Positions 26,359 to 34,625 of a stretch of 54,071 nucleotides of DNA are shown piece after piece. The stretch's first letter is position 1. Every line of letters starts with the position of its first letter. This stretch comes from Clostridia bacterium (GTDB taxonomy: Bacteria; Bacillota; Clostridia; Oscillospirales; Acutalibacteraceae), in NCBI GenBank assembly GCA_017631795.1, contig JAGBSO010000045.1, forward strand, positions 1 to 54,071, given 5' to 3'. The translations under genes were made by a program, and so were the position numbers. The notes below the pieces were generated by a model that saw nothing but the letters and a program-made list of their open reading frames with translations, was not told the DNA's origin and made no database searches.

Positions 26359-26928
26359 ATGAAAATAAAAGCGCAGACGGACAACAGAATATGTATTGAG
26401 CTGACGCATGAGGATATGCTTGAGCTTGATATTACATATGATGAGCTGGACTATTCAAACATTGAAACACGACGTGTGCTGTGGACTCTGCTGGACGAAG
26501 CGAGACTGGAACTCGGCAGGAATATAAGCCTTACTCAGAAGATGCTGATTGAAGCAATACCTGACAACAACGGCGGATGCAGAATTTATTTCACGGTGAC
26601 AGATGAACAGAACAACAAAAAAAACAGCAGACAGATTGTTAAACACGGCTGTGCAAAAACTGTCTGTCAGTCGTCGGACATAAACCACATCAGTGAGCTG
26701 GCAAAAGTCCTGTTTTCGGCCGGTCACAGAATAAAAAGTGAACTTTTCACAGACGGTGCAAATTACCGTCTTGTGATAAGTCCCGATTCCGCTATGCAGA
26801 GCAACATCGACGCGACGGTGTGTGAATTCTGCGACATCTGTGACGAATCGTCTGTGTCATATACATACGAGCACTGGAAACTCCTTGCATCTCCCGATGC
26901 TGTGGGAATTCTTGCCGTCACATTCTGA
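26359..26928 (+). CDS. mecA: MecA-type adaptor protein
   Basis: A 189-residue MecA family adaptor; ATG at 26359 with AGAGGTGG upstream. The N-terminal substrate-recognition domain (MKIKAQTDNRICIELTHEDMLE.D.TYDELDY) and a C-terminal domain (LSELAKVLFSAGHRIKSELF-like stretch near residues 113-140) flank a polar linker rich in Asn and Lys. In Bacillus, MecA delivers ComK, SpoIIE-pathway and aggregated proteins to ClpC-ClpP. It is shorter than the ~218-residue Bacillus protein, mainly in the linker. It is a single gene with its own promoter. Confidence 0.88.
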   Translation: MKIKAQTDNRICIELTHEDMLELDITYDELDYSNIETRRVLWTLLDEARLELGRNISLTQKMLIEAIPDNNGGCRIYFTVTDEQNNKKNSRQIVKHGCAKTVCQSSDINHISELAKVLFSAGHRIKSELFTDGANYRLVISPDSAMQSNIDATVCEFCDICDESSVSYTYEHWKLLASPDAVGILAVTF

Positions 26929-26946
26929 AATAATTCTTCAAAAGAA

Positions 26947-26979
26947 TTGACAAAGCATCCTATATTTTATAAAATATAG
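26947..26979 (+). promoter_or_regulatory. Promoter overlapped by a perfect 20-bp palindrome
   Basis: TTGACA (26947-26952), 17-bp spacer, TAAAAT (26970-26975). The palindrome CTATATTTTATAAAATATAG at 26960-26979 covers the spacer and the whole -10 element, an arrangement typical of a repressor operator. No regulator gene is adjacent. Confidence 0.7.
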
Positions 26980-27006
26980 TAAAAAGATCCCGAAAGTTGT
27001 GATATT

Positions 27007-27879
27007 ATGAATACGGTTATTGAAAATTCACCAGCAGATATCAAAACAGAAAATGAAGTGACTTTTCTCGGTAAATCCAACGATTGTTTCTTCGATGAAG
27101 CTGTTTCTGATGAAGTGATTGCCCGTTTTCAGGCTGCACAGACAGGCGATACGGTTGTATTCGGATATTATGCTCAGTCTGCAGATAAAAAAGCTGCAGA
27201 GCTTCCGATCGAATGGATTGTTCTGGATAAGCAAGGTCCCAGAATGCTGCTTCTGAGCAAATATGTTCTCGATACCGGTGCTTATAATTTCTTCATTCCT
27301 GATTCAGATGACTATGATGAGGAAGAAGAAAATCAGGAAGATGAAATTTATGTTCCCGAAGATGAATATGAATATGTTTATGACAAAGAAACCAAGACAT
27401 TCAAAAAAGTAAAAAAGATCATTCTTAAAGAGCCTTTAGGCAAATGGGATATCAGCTCACTGAGAGCATGGCTCAACAGAACTTTCTTTGATTCGGATTT
27501 CATCAGAACAGCTTTCTCGGATGCTGAAAAAAATCTTATCGAAGGCGTCATTCTTAAAAACTTTGACAATCCGAAGCACAAAACCCGTGGCGGTGAAGAC
27601 ACAACAGACAAAATTTTTATCCTCAGCAATGCGCAGATTCGCAGGTATTTTCCAAAAAAAGAAAGTCGCATAGCATATCCCACACCATATGCAAAGGCTA
27701 ACGGTGTTTATTGCAAGAAAGACGGAAGCTGTGACTGGTGGGTGCGCACACCCGGCCAGAACAAATACGGTGCAAATATCGTCAGCACAACAGGAAATCT
27801 CAACAGCAGTTATAATTGCCGCTATGATTTCATCGGTATCCGTCCCGCACTCTGGATAAATCTTGATTTCAATGAATAA
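27007..27879 (+). CDS. DUF6273-like protein with acidic insert
   Basis: A 290-residue protein matching the pattern of DUF6273 domains (FGYY.Q...K..LPIEWIVLD, LLLSKYVLD, ISSLRAWLNRTFFDS.F...AF....KNLI, DKIFILSNAQIRRYF, WWVRTPG, GIRPALWINL). The fold is related to sulfatase-modifying/FGE-like or lectin-like domains in annotation of similar proteins, but no activity is established. Residues ~100-130 carry a strongly acidic, low-complexity insert. No signal peptide. The ribosome site before the ATG is weak. Expression is probably controlled at the palindrome-covered promoter. Confidence 0.82.
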   Translation: MNTVIENSPADIKTENEVTFLGKSNDCFFDEAVSDEVIARFQAAQTGDTVVFGYYAQSADKKAAELPIEWIVLDKQGPRMLLLSKYVLDTGAYNFFIPDSDDYDEEEENQEDEIYVPEDEYEYVYDKETKTFKKVKKIILKEPLGKWDISSLRAWLNRTFFDSDFIRTAFSDAEKNLIEGVILKNFDNPKHKTRGGEDTTDKIFILSNAQIRRYFPKKESRIAYPTPYAKANGVYCKKDGSCDWWVRTPGQNKYGANIVSTTGNLNSSYNCRYDFIGIRPALWINLDFNE

Positions 27880-27887
27880 AATAAGAA

Positions 27888-27921
27888 AACAGACCTTGTC
27901 AGATGACAGGGTCTGTTTTTT
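27888..27921. terminator. Bidirectional terminator between the DUF6273 gene and tRNA-Leu
   Basis: AACAGACC.TGTC/GACA.GGTCTGTT stem with AGAT loop. A T run follows on the plus strand, and T-rich sequence follows on the minus strand, where it lies directly after the tRNA-Leu 3' end. Confidence 0.9.
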
Positions 27922-28005
27922 GGTGCGGATAACAGGGGTCGAACCTGCACGCATCGCTGCACAAGATCCTAAATCTTGCGTGTCTGCCAATTCCACCATA
28001 TCCGC
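27921..28005 (-). tRNA. tRNA-Leu, anticodon TAG
   Basis: 85-nt class II tRNA on the minus strand. The acceptor GCGGATA pairs with TATCCGC, with A discriminator and encoded CCA. The anticodon stem CAAGA/TCTTG holds loop TTTAGGA (anticodon TAG). A long variable arm and GGTTCGACCCC T arm are present. Only three bases separate its 5' end from a MITE-like element, so its native promoter has been displaced or is supplied by the element. Confidence 0.95.
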
Positions 28006-28008
28006 AGA

Positions 28009-28201
28009 TAAACAATAATTTAGCTAAGCAGAAATTGATTGATATATCGTAGGGGCGATGTCCTCATCGCCCGGCACGAATGTGCATTTTCCGTAGGAAA
28101 ATTTAACGGCATAGCCGTTATTGTTCGCTTTGCTCACAATCGGGCGGTGAGGACACCGCCCCTACATGAACATATCAGATTATTAGCTAAATCATTGTTT
28201 A
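28009..28201. mobile_element. MITE-like element, full-length copy
   Basis: Terminal inverted repeats TAAACAATAATTTAGCTAA (left) and TTAGCTAAATCATTGTTTA (right, one mismatch). Inside is a 117-bp core from GTAGGGGCG (28049) to CGCCCCTAC (28165) with its own nested hairpins (GGGGCGATG..CATCGCCC and GGGCGGTG..CACCGCCC). It encodes nothing. It fits exactly between tRNA-Leu and the stop codon of the leftward ABC ATPase gene, whose TAA (28199-28201 on the minus strand) is part of the right inverted repeat. A related core lies at 48942-49056. Confidence 0.85.
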
Positions 28202-28939
28202 AAGAACTTTTGCTAAGAAGTTCTGAAGTCTTTCGCTTTTCGGATTATCGAAAATGTCTTCGGGAGTGCCTTCTTCAAGGATTTTTCCTTCGTCCATGAA
28301 GATAACTCTGTCTGCAACTTCCTTTGCAAAGCCCATTTCGTGAGTGACGACAACCATTGTCATGCCCTCTTTTGCAAGGGATTTCATAACTTCAAGAACT
28401 TCGCCGACCATTTCGGGGTCAAGTGCTGATGTAGGTTCGTCGAAAAGCATTACTTCAGGCTCCATGCAAAGTGCACGAACGATAGCAACTCGCTGCTTCT
28501 GACCGCCTGAAAGCTGGCTGGGATATGCATCTGCTCTGTCTTCAAGGCCGACTCTTTTAAGGAGTGCTCTCGCCTTTTCTTCTGCTTCCTTTTTGTTCTT
28601 TTTCAGAAGCTGAGTGGGAGCGATGGTCATATTTTTAAGGATATTCATATTCACAAAAAGATTGAAGTGCTGGAAAACCATGCCCATTTTCTGTCTGTGA
28701 ATGTTTATATTGACTTTCTTGTCTGTGATGTCAACATCATTGAAAAGAATCTGACCGTCTGTGGGAAGTTCAAGAAGATTGAGTGAACGAAGCAATGTTG
28801 ATTTACCGCTTCCTGAAGGACCGATAATAACAACCACTTCACCACGTCTGATATCAGTATTGACACCGTCAAGAGCCTTTACTTCTCCACCGAAATAGTG
28901 TTTTTTGAGGCCTCTGACCTGAATGATATTATCGCTCAT
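28199..28939 (-). CDS. Polar amino acid ABC transporter ATP-binding protein, system 1
   Basis: A 246-residue ATPase of the GlnQ/HisP class. It has Walker [12 protein letters not shown] (~35-45), Q-loop VFQHFNLF, signature [11 protein letters not shown], Walker [15 protein letters not shown] and the H-loop [17 protein letters not shown]. Start chosen at the ATG at 28937-28939 (AAAGGAGG upstream), which overlaps the permease gene's end by 11 bp. It powers uptake of a polar amino acid with the permease and binding protein encoded just upstream; the amino acid itself cannot be read from sequence. Confidence 0.95.
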   Translation of the reverse strand: MSDNIIQVRGLKKHYFGGEVKALDGVNTDIRRGEVVVIIGPSGSGKSTLLRSLNLLELPTDGQILFNDVDITDKKVNINIHRQKMGMVFQHFNLFVNMNILKNMTIAPTQLLKKNKKEAEEKARALLKRVGLEDRADAYPSQLSGGQKQRVAIVRALCMEPEVMLFDEPTSALDPEMVGEVLEVMKSLAKEGMTMVVVTHEMGFAKEVADRVIFMDEGKILEEGTPEDIFDNPKSERLQNFLAKVL

Positions 28940-29684
28940 TACGACGAAGCCTCCTTTCAATGATTGAGAACACCTTAGTAAGCACAACAACTGTGAAAAG
29001 GTAGATTATTGCGACTGCAGCAAGGGGCATGAATGCCTCGAATGTTCTGCCTCGGATAAGGTCACCTGCTTTTGTAAGGTCAGTGATTGCAACGTAACCT
29101 GCAACAGATGTTTCTTTAAGAAGTGCAATTACTTCATTAAGAAGTGTGGGCAGAGTTGCCTTTACAGTCTGAGGTATAACAATGTGAATCATTGTCTGAA
29201 TATAATTGAAACCGAGTGAACGGCCTGCTTCAAACTGACCGTTGTCGATTGACATGATACCGCCACGGAAAATTTCTGCAACGTATGCGGCAGAATTGAA
29301 TCCGAATGCCACAACAGCAATAAGAGTATCATTGTCCTGAGCAACAAGGATTACGAAGTACCATATCATCAGCTGAACAACAACAGGAATACCTCTGATG
29401 ACAGTTATGTATAATTTTGCAATACCGTTGCAGAATTTCAATGCACGGTAACCGAAACCGCCTCTGAGTTTGAGTGATTCTTCATTCTTATCGTATGAAG
29501 AACGGATAGCTGCAAGTGCGATACCGCAGACAAGTCCGATTGCAATTGCGCCCAATGTGATGATGATTGACTTTCCGAAACCTTCAACAAGCCATTTCCA
29601 ACGGTCGTCATCGATGAAACAAAGAATGAATGTATCTTTGAGGTCGGTGAATGTTTCAATAAACCATAATTTCAGAGCTTCCAA
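28929..29684 (-). CDS. Polar amino acid ABC transporter permease, system 1
   Basis: A 251-residue HisM/GlnP-type permease, hydrophobic, with about five TM segments. The EAA loop is seen as [30 protein letters not shown], where it contacts the ATPase. There is no in-frame ATG near the beginning; TTG at 29684 with GAGAGGGG seven bases upstream is the likely start. An inserted region after the first TM ([20 protein letters not shown]) makes it longer than the 216-residue permease of system 2. Confidence 0.93.
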   Translation of the reverse strand: MEALKLWFIETFTDLKDTFILCFIDDDRWKWLVEGFGKSIIITLGAIAIGLVCGIALAAIRSSYDKNEESLKLRGGFGYRALKFCNGIAKLYITVIRGIPVVVQLMIWYFVILVAQDNDTLIAVVAFGFNSAAYVAEIFRGGIMSIDNGQFEAGRSLGFNYIQTMIHIVIPQTVKATLPTLLNEVIALLKETSVAGYVAITDLTKAGDLIRGRTFEAFMPLAAVAIIYLFTVVVLTKVFSIIERRLRRNER

Positions 29685-29764
29685 AATGATGCCCCTCTCA
29701 TAATATAAATTAAGATGAGGACGGAACGATGCCGTCCTCAGTTATTCGCTTATGTAAAATTGAA

Positions 29765-30607
29765 TTAAGCTGTTGTATCCTCTGATGTGGGGATGTACTT
29801 TGCAATGATATCAGCGATTGTGCCGTCTGCTTCAAGTTCTGCAAGAGCGTTGTTTACAGCTGTAAGAAGTTCTGTGTTTTCCTTTGCAATAGCGATTGCG
29901 TAGTCTTCAACTGCCCATTCAGCGTCAAGGATCTTGAGGCCTTCGTTAGCAGCTACGAATGACTTAGCGGGTTCGTTGTCGATGATAACAGCGTCAACCT
30001 TGCCTGTTTTGAGAGCCTGAACTGCGTCTGCACCTGTCTTGTAACGAACAACGTTTTCTTCACCGTAACCGCCGTCTTCAACTGAAGATGAAGCGTAGAT
30101 GTCGCCTGTTGTATCCTGCTGAACACCGAACTTCATTGAACCGTCACCAACGAGATCATCAAGTGATGTGATTGATGAACCTTCAGCAACGATAACAACC
30201 TGAATACCTGTTGCGTATGTTGTTGAGAAGTTAACACTTTCAAGTCTGGTGGGAGTAACAGTCATACCAGCCATACCAATGTCGAACTTGCCTGTCTGAA
30301 CACCACCGATGATTGAACCGAATTCAACGTCTTTGATTTCAAGAGTCATGCCGAGCTTTTCAGCAATTTTGCCTGCGATTTCAACGTCGATACCTGCATA
30401 TTCGCCGCCTTCAACGAATTCGTAGGGAGGGAATGCAGCGTTTGTAGCCATTACAAGAACGCCTTCTTTTGCAGTCATGCCTGTTGCAGCATCTGCTTCT
30501 GTTGAGCTTTCTTCACCTGTTGCTGCGTTGTCTGTACATGATGTGAAAACAAGAGCAAGTGAGAAAACCATTGCGAGAGCCATTACGATAGCAATAATTT
30601 TTTTCAT
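29765..30607 (-). CDS. Amino acid ABC transporter substrate-binding lipoprotein, system 1
   Basis: A 280-residue periplasmic-binding-type protein (SBP_bac_3 family). The lipobox LVFTSC puts the lipidated cysteine at residue 24. Family blocks follow: LVMATNAAFPPYEF, AGIDVEIAGKIAEKLG, FDIGMAGMTVTPTRLE.VNFS, GDIYAS and KTGKVDAVIIDN. The start ATG (30605-30607) follows AAAGGAGAAA. The gap of 80 bp to the permease gene includes no terminator, so higher expression of the binding protein is not explained by a visible attenuator. Confidence 0.95.
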   Translation of the reverse strand: MKKIIAIVMALAMVFSLALVFTSCTDNAATGEESSTEADAATGMTAKEGVLVMATNAAFPPYEFVEGGEYAGIDVEIAGKIAEKLGMTLEIKDVEFGSIIGGVQTGKFDIGMAGMTVTPTRLESVNFSTTYATGIQVVIVAEGSSITSLDDLVGDGSMKFGVQQDTTGDIYASSSVEDGGYGEENVVRYKTGADAVQALKTGKVDAVIIDNEPAKSFVAANEGLKILDAEWAVEDYAIAIAKENTELLTAVNNALAELEADGTIADIIAKYIPTSEDTTA

Positions 30608-30666
30608 TGATAATTTCTCCTTTTTATTATAATAAATAATTACCGTGTCAAAGTATATCACATAAC

Positions 30667-30718
30667 AATACAGAATTCAACCATATTTTTGCATATAAAT
30701 GCGGTCGAATTCTGTATT
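30667..30718. repeat. Inverted repeat with 12-bp perfect arms upstream of system 1
   Basis: AATACAGAATTC and GAATTCTGTATT arms, extendable inward by ACC/GGT across one mismatch, flank ~20 bp of AT-rich sequence. It lies between the YerC-like gene's stop and the system 1 binding-protein gene. It has no proper T run on the minus strand, so it could be a weak terminator, an mRNA stabiliser or an operator. Confidence 0.7.
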
Positions 30719-30748
30719 TTCATTGTCATTTTTTATAAATATACACTT

Positions 30749-31018
30749 TTACTTGAGAAATCTGCTGTAACCGTCACCGTACTGAATGCATCTTGAAATT
30801 CTGCTTAAAGTAGCGGAAGAAATATCTGTTTCTTCTGTCACCTGATTGTAGGTTTTGCCTTCTATGAGCAGTTTTGCAGCTCTGACACGCTGAGCCATCT
30901 GTTCAATTTCCTTGATTGTGCAAAGGTCATCAAACAGCGCTTTGCAGTCCTCGGCATTTTCCATTGATGCAATCAGCTCAAACAGCTCGGTCACCATTTT
31001 TGCATCTGTTTTAGGCAT
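30749..31018 (-). CDS. YerC/YecD family TrpR-related DNA-binding protein
   Basis: An 89-residue helix-turn-helix protein related to the Trp repressor. The recognition region is NQVTEETDISSATLSRISRCIQYG near the C terminus, preceded by CTIKEIEQMAQRVRAAKLL. The ATG (31016-31018) uses TGAGGTGAAAATC, in which TGA is the ATPase gene's stop, so both are in one transcript. Its place at the end of an amino-acid importer operon, just before a second importer, fits an amino-acid-responsive regulator. That role is inferred; the Bacillus protein YerC has no settled function. Confidence 0.9.
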   Translation of the reverse strand: MPKTDAKMVTELFELIASMENAEDCKALFDDLCTIKEIEQMAQRVRAAKLLIEGKTYNQVTEETDISSATLSRISRCIQYGDGYSRFLK

Positions 31019-31028
31019 GATTTTCACC

Positions 31029-31793
31029 TCAGATATTCTCAAGTGAACGGCTGAGGAATGCCTTCATCTTTTCAGATTTCGGGTTGCCGAAAATCTCGTC
31101 AGGAGTGCCGTATTCTTCGATTATACCGTCTGCCATGAAGATGATTTTGTCTGAAACTTCCCTTGCGAAGCCCATTTCGTGAGTGACGACAATCATTGTG
31201 CTGTCGCCTGTTTTAAGGCTTTTGATAACTTTCAGAACTTCGCCCGTAAGTTCGGGGTCAAGGGCAGAAGTGGGTTCGTCAAAGCAAAGGATGTCGGGAT
31301 TGAGTGCAAGAGCTCTCGCTATTGCAACTCTCTGCTGCTGACCGCCCGAAAGCTCGCAGGGGTAGTTATTGATTTTGTCGGAAAGACCGACTCTCTCGAT
31401 GAGTTTCTTTGCATTTTCTTCAATAGCTTTTTCGTCACCATGATTGAGAAGTGTTGGCGCAAGCATGATGTTTTTCAGCACGTTGTACTGAGGGAAAAGG
31501 TTGAAATTCTGGAAAACAAGGCCGAAGTGAAGTCTTTTTGTTCTGATTTCAGCCTCTTTCATTCTCTTTGACTTACCGTCTTTGCCGTCATAGAGAAGTT
31601 TTCCGTTTACGGTGATGGTACCCTCGTCGGCATATTCAAGGAAATTAAGACAACGCAGAAGTGTTGTCTTACCGCTGCCTGATGAACCGATGATTGAAAG
31701 AACTTCGCCCTTTTCAAGAGAAAAAGATATATCTTTGAGAACTTCGGTTCTGCCGAAGCTCTTTTTAATGTTTCTGACTTCAAGCACTGACAT
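31029..31793 (-). CDS. Polar amino acid ABC transporter ATP-binding protein, system 2
   Basis: A 254-residue GlnQ-type ATPase: Walker [13 protein letters not shown]-loop [10 protein letters not shown], signature [11 protein letters not shown], Walker [16 protein letters not shown]-loop [12 protein letters not shown]. It carries a small insertion after the first beta hairpin ([21 protein letters not shown]) absent from system 1. The ATG at 31793 has AAGGGGTGAG upstream; its ribosome site overlaps the end of the permease gene. It is distinct enough from system 1 to be a different transporter, not a fresh duplication. Confidence 0.95.
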   Translation of the reverse strand: MSVLEVRNIKKSFGRTEVLKDISFSLEKGEVLSIIGSSGSGKTTLLRCLNFLEYADEGTITVNGKLLYDGKDGKSKRMKEAEIRTKRLHFGLVFQNFNLFPQYNVLKNIMLAPTLLNHGDEKAIEENAKKLIERVGLSDKINNYPCELSGGQQQRVAIARALALNPDILCFDEPTSALDPELTGEVLKVIKSLKTGDSTMIVVTHEMGFAREVSDKIIFMADGIIEEYGTPDEIFGNPKSEKMKAFLSRSLENI

Positions 31794-31798
31794 ATCTC

Positions 31799-32449
31799 TC
31801 ACCCCTTAAAATAATCGAGTTTTTTCTCGATTTTTCTGAAAACAACGGTAAGGATGCCGTTGAATATGAGATAGAATGCACCTGTGTAGAACAAGGGCCA
31901 GATAAGACCTTCGCTCTTGATATATACCTGAGCACTCCAGATGATTTCGTAAACAGCAATGATTCTTGCAAGAGATGTATCCTTGACAAGAGTGATGATT
32001 TCGTTACTCATGGGAGGAATGATTCTCTTGATAACCTGCAGAAGCACGATTCTGAAGAAAATCTGTGTCTTTGTCATGCCGAGAACCTGACCTGCTTCAT
32101 ACTGTCCCTTGGGAATTGATTCGATACCGCCTCTGTAAATTTCAGAGAAATAACATGAGTAGTTAAGCACGAATGCGATAAGGACTGCGGGGAATCTGTC
32201 GAGTCCGTTCCAGCCTAAAATAAGTCCGGGACCGTAGAACACGACGATTATCTGAAGCATCAGCGGTGTTCCTCTGATGACCCATATGAGAAGTTTCATT
32301 GCGGCACTCAGAGGCTTGAATTTACTCATTGAGAAGAAGCTGAAAATCAGACCCAACGGCAGAGAAAAAACAAGTGTCAGCGCAAAAAGCTTGAGTGTTG
32401 TGCCGAAACCCTGCAACAAATCAAGCGTAACATTAAGAAATGTTTCCAT
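31799..32449 (-). CDS. Polar amino acid ABC transporter permease, system 2
   Basis: A 216-residue HisM/GlnP permease with about five TM segments and the EAA loop [31 protein letters not shown]. The start ATG follows AAGGAAC. It sits 5 bp from the ATPase gene's start and 86 bp from the binding-protein gene, in the same order as system 1. Confidence 0.95.
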   Translation of the reverse strand: METFLNVTLDLLQGFGTTLKLFALTLVFSLPLGLIFSFFSMSKFKPLSAAMKLLIWVIRGTPLMLQIIVVFYGPGLILGWNGLDRFPAVLIAFVLNYSCYFSEIYRGGIESIPKGQYEAGQVLGMTKTQIFFRIVLLQVIKRIIPPMSNEIITLVKDTSLARIIAVYEIIWSAQVYIKSEGLIWPLFYTGAFYLIFNGILTVVFRKIEKKLDYFKG

Positions 32450-32534
32450 ATAGTTGTTCCTTTATTTTGTATCCTTTACAGAAAAACTGAGGCAGAAATT
32501 TCTCTCTGCCTCAAAATATCAGTTATTTTTAAAA

Positions 32535-33353
32535 TCAGAATGCAAGTGTGAGTTCGTACTTTGTTGCAAGACCGTCAAGAACTTCTGCCTTGTTGTCAAC
32601 CATGAACTGATTGAGAACTGCAGTAACGTCTGAACCCTTTCTGAAGCTTACGCCGTACTCTTCGCTTGTGAGTTCAACACCCTTTGCAAGAGTTGCATAG
32701 CTTGTGCCTTCACCTGTCATAGCGTTAGCCATTGTGATGTCGATGATACAAGCATCAGCTGTGCCTGCCTGAACTTCCATAAGAGCGTCTGCCTGTGTGA
32801 GAACTGCTGTGTATGTGAAGTTGTTTTCCTTAGCTGCGTCTTCACCTGCTGAACCTGATTCAACTGCGAATGCAAGGTCTGCCATTGAAGCTGCGTCTGC
32901 ATAATCAGCAACCTTATCAGCTGCCATAACAACAACCTGAGCATTCTTTACGTATGCGTCAGAAACGTTTGTTGCAAGCATGATTTCGTTTGTGATTGTC
33001 ATACCGTTCCAGATACAGTCAATCTTCTTTGCGTCAAGTTCGAAAACTTTGTTGTCCCAGTCGATTTCGATGAATTCAATTTCAACACCGAGATCTGCTG
33101 CGAAAGCTCTTGCGAATTCAGCATCGAAACCTGTCCATTCGTCGCTGCCTTCTTCTTTGTAATCCATGGGAGCGTAATCTGTGATACCAACAACAAGTGT
33201 GCCCTTGTTCTTGATGTATTCAAGATCTGACTGAGCTGCTTCGTTTGTTACATCAGCATCTGTTGATGCTTCTTCGTTTGCGGGTGTCTTTGCACAGCCT
33301 GCGAATGCAAGTACAAGCAGAGCTGCCATAAGTAATGCAATAATTTTTTTCAT
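32535..33353 (-). CDS. Amino acid ABC transporter substrate-binding lipoprotein, system 2
   Basis: A 272-residue SBP_bac_3 lipoprotein; the lipobox LAFAGC gives Cys20. Blocks: LVVGITDYAPMDYKEE, WTGFDAEFARAFAADLGVEIEFIEIDWDNKVFELDAKKIDCIWNGM (split here by family loops), VVVMAADK and AGTADACIIDITMA. The ATG (33351-33353) follows AAAGGAG. A good promoter lies 50 bp upstream, so this gene opens the four-gene system 2/YerC operon. Confidence 0.95.
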   Translation of the reverse strand: MKKIIALLMAALLVLAFAGCAKTPANEEASTDADVTNEAAQSDLEYIKNKGTLVVGITDYAPMDYKEEGSDEWTGFDAEFARAFAADLGVEIEFIEIDWDNKVFELDAKKIDCIWNGMTITNEIMLATNVSDAYVKNAQVVVMAADKVADYADAASMADLAFAVESGSAGEDAAKENNFTYTAVLTQADALMEVQAGTADACIIDITMANAMTGEGTSYATLAKGVELTSEEYGVSFRKGSDVTAVLNQFMVDNKAEVLDGLATKYELTLAF

Positions 33354-33403
33354 GACAATTTGTCTCCTTTCGATAAGCACTTTGTGTGCTTTCAACGGTC
33401 ATC

Positions 33404-33432
33404 ATTATACTTTATCAGACTAAAGTTGTAAA
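33404..33432 (-). promoter_or_regulatory. Sigma-A promoter of ABC system 2 operon
   Basis: TTTACA (33427-33432) and TATAAT (33404-33409) on the minus strand, spacing 17 bp. Confidence 0.8.
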
Positions 33433-33477
33433 GTGTTTTTTCAATTTTTATCCATTTTCGGCATTTTGAACAAATAA

Positions 33478-33512
33478 AACAGCCAGAAGATCAGCTCTGA
33501 CTGTTCACATGT
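33478..33512 (-). terminator. Terminator of the hflX-deacetylase pair
   Basis: On the minus strand, stem AACAGTCAGA/TCTGGCTGTT (one G-U) followed by TTTATTT. It stands downstream of the composite repeat and before the promoter of the ABC operon. Confidence 0.65.
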
Positions 33513-33534
33513 TACAATAAAACAATCTTTTTCA

Positions 33535-33692
33535 AGAGTTAGGAGTTAGAAGTGCATGATGGGGCAAGCCCCATACCCTATTTTAATTTATTATTTAGTA
33601 TCTATTCATTATTCTTTATTCTTTAAATACCATCACATAAAACCGCAAAAGACCGAAAAAAACGGCGGCTTGATGGCAAGCCGCCCTACACC
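33535..33692 (+). repeat. Composite intergenic repeat, copy A
   Basis: Modules in order: TGATGGGGCAAGCCCCAT hairpin, an AT-rich tract of ATTATT/ATTCTTTA words ending TTCTTTAAA, then a GGCGGCTTG..CAAGCCGCC hairpin followed by CTAC. The same modules occur in reverse order and orientation at 51835-51988. There is no coding potential. Confidence 0.75.
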
Positions 33693-33716
33693 AACTTTTT
33701 ATAAATTTTTACTGCA

Positions 33717-34610
33717 TCAATAGCCTCTCATCTTATTGAGGTCTCTGTAATTGATAAGCTTGATGCCGAGAGATTCGATATGCTGACGTGTTTTCGGGTC
33801 TTTGAAAAGTTCGTATTCCCACACTCTTCTTTCCCATGTGCCTGTGATAGCTTTGAGTTCATCGCTTTCATAAGCAGGATGGATATATGTTTCTGTTACG
33901 CCGTTGTCGAATGTTCTGTAAAGCTCATAGATGTACTCTCTGAAATTCTCGTAGCTTTCGCTCTGAGGTCCGTTCCAGTCACCGGGCATGAGATAATCGA
34001 GCATTGCAACCTTGTTCTGCTGACCGAATGCCACAAGCTGACCGATAAGATTATCTATCATTTCCTTGGGAATCTTGATATCGAGCATTTCATTGCCGAA
34101 CATCTCTTCTGTGAAAACTGTGGGCATTCTGAAAGGCATTGCATACTTTCCGCAGATGCCGAGAGTTGTCATAAGAAGCTCAAATCTGCCTGTGTCAACA
34201 CCGTAAAGTGAACCCATGTGGTTATCGAAATGTGAGGGGTTAAGACCCATTGCACGGAGTTTTTCAATCTGAGCAACACATTCTGTTGCGACTTCGTCAA
34301 GGTCTGCCGCTGCAGCAAACTGATCGCATTCGTGATGCATGAAGCCTTCTTCGTCAATAAGAGATTTAACTTTATCGCCTGCAACGGGAGCCCAACGGTA
34401 TGTACCCCATTCGCTTGTTGTTGTAAGATGTACACCGATTGCAAATTCAGGGTTTGCCACCGCAAATTTAACGGCTTCAAATGCCCAGGGACAGGGTGCC
34501 ATAATTGTTGCGGAAGTGATGCCTCCGCACTTGAAAAGGTCCATTGTTGCCTGATTGTGTGCATGGCACATTCCGAAATCGTCCGCATTGATAATCAGAT
34601 ACTTATCCAT
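33717..34610 (-). CDS. ChbG/HpnK (YdjC-like) carbohydrate deacetylase
   Basis: A 297-residue YdjC/ChbG-family deacetylase. The metal-binding motif NADDFGMCHAHN is at residues 8-19 and GVHLTT at ~58; SHFDNHMGSLYG (~107) supplies further histidines, and HPAYES lies near 240. Known members remove an acetyl group from N-acetylated sugars such as chitobiose phosphate or hopanoid glycans. AAAGGAG precedes the ATG. It lies 15 bp after hflX, in the same transcript. It has no signal peptide, so it works on sugars already taken up. Confidence 0.93.
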   Translation of the reverse strand: MDKYLIINADDFGMCHAHNQATMDLFKCGGITSATIMAPCPWAFEAVKFAVANPEFAIGVHLTTTSEWGTYRWAPVAGDKVKSLIDEEGFMHHECDQFAAAADLDEVATECVAQIEKLRAMGLNPSHFDNHMGSLYGVDTGRFELLMTTLGICGKYAMPFRMPTVFTEEMFGNEMLDIKIPKEMIDNLIGQLVAFGQQNKVAMLDYLMPGDWNGPQSESYENFREYIYELYRTFDNGVTETYIHPAYESDELKAITGTWERRVWEYELFKDPKTRQHIESLGIKLINYRDLNKMRGY

Positions 34611-34625
34611 ATAAAAAACTCCTTT

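Noticed and set aside
27457..27999. 180-codon minus-strand frame starting in tRNA-Leu
   Set aside because: It starts within the tRNA gene (MVELADTQDLGSCAAMRAGS is a well-known tRNA-Leu translation artefact) and opposes the DUF6273-like gene.
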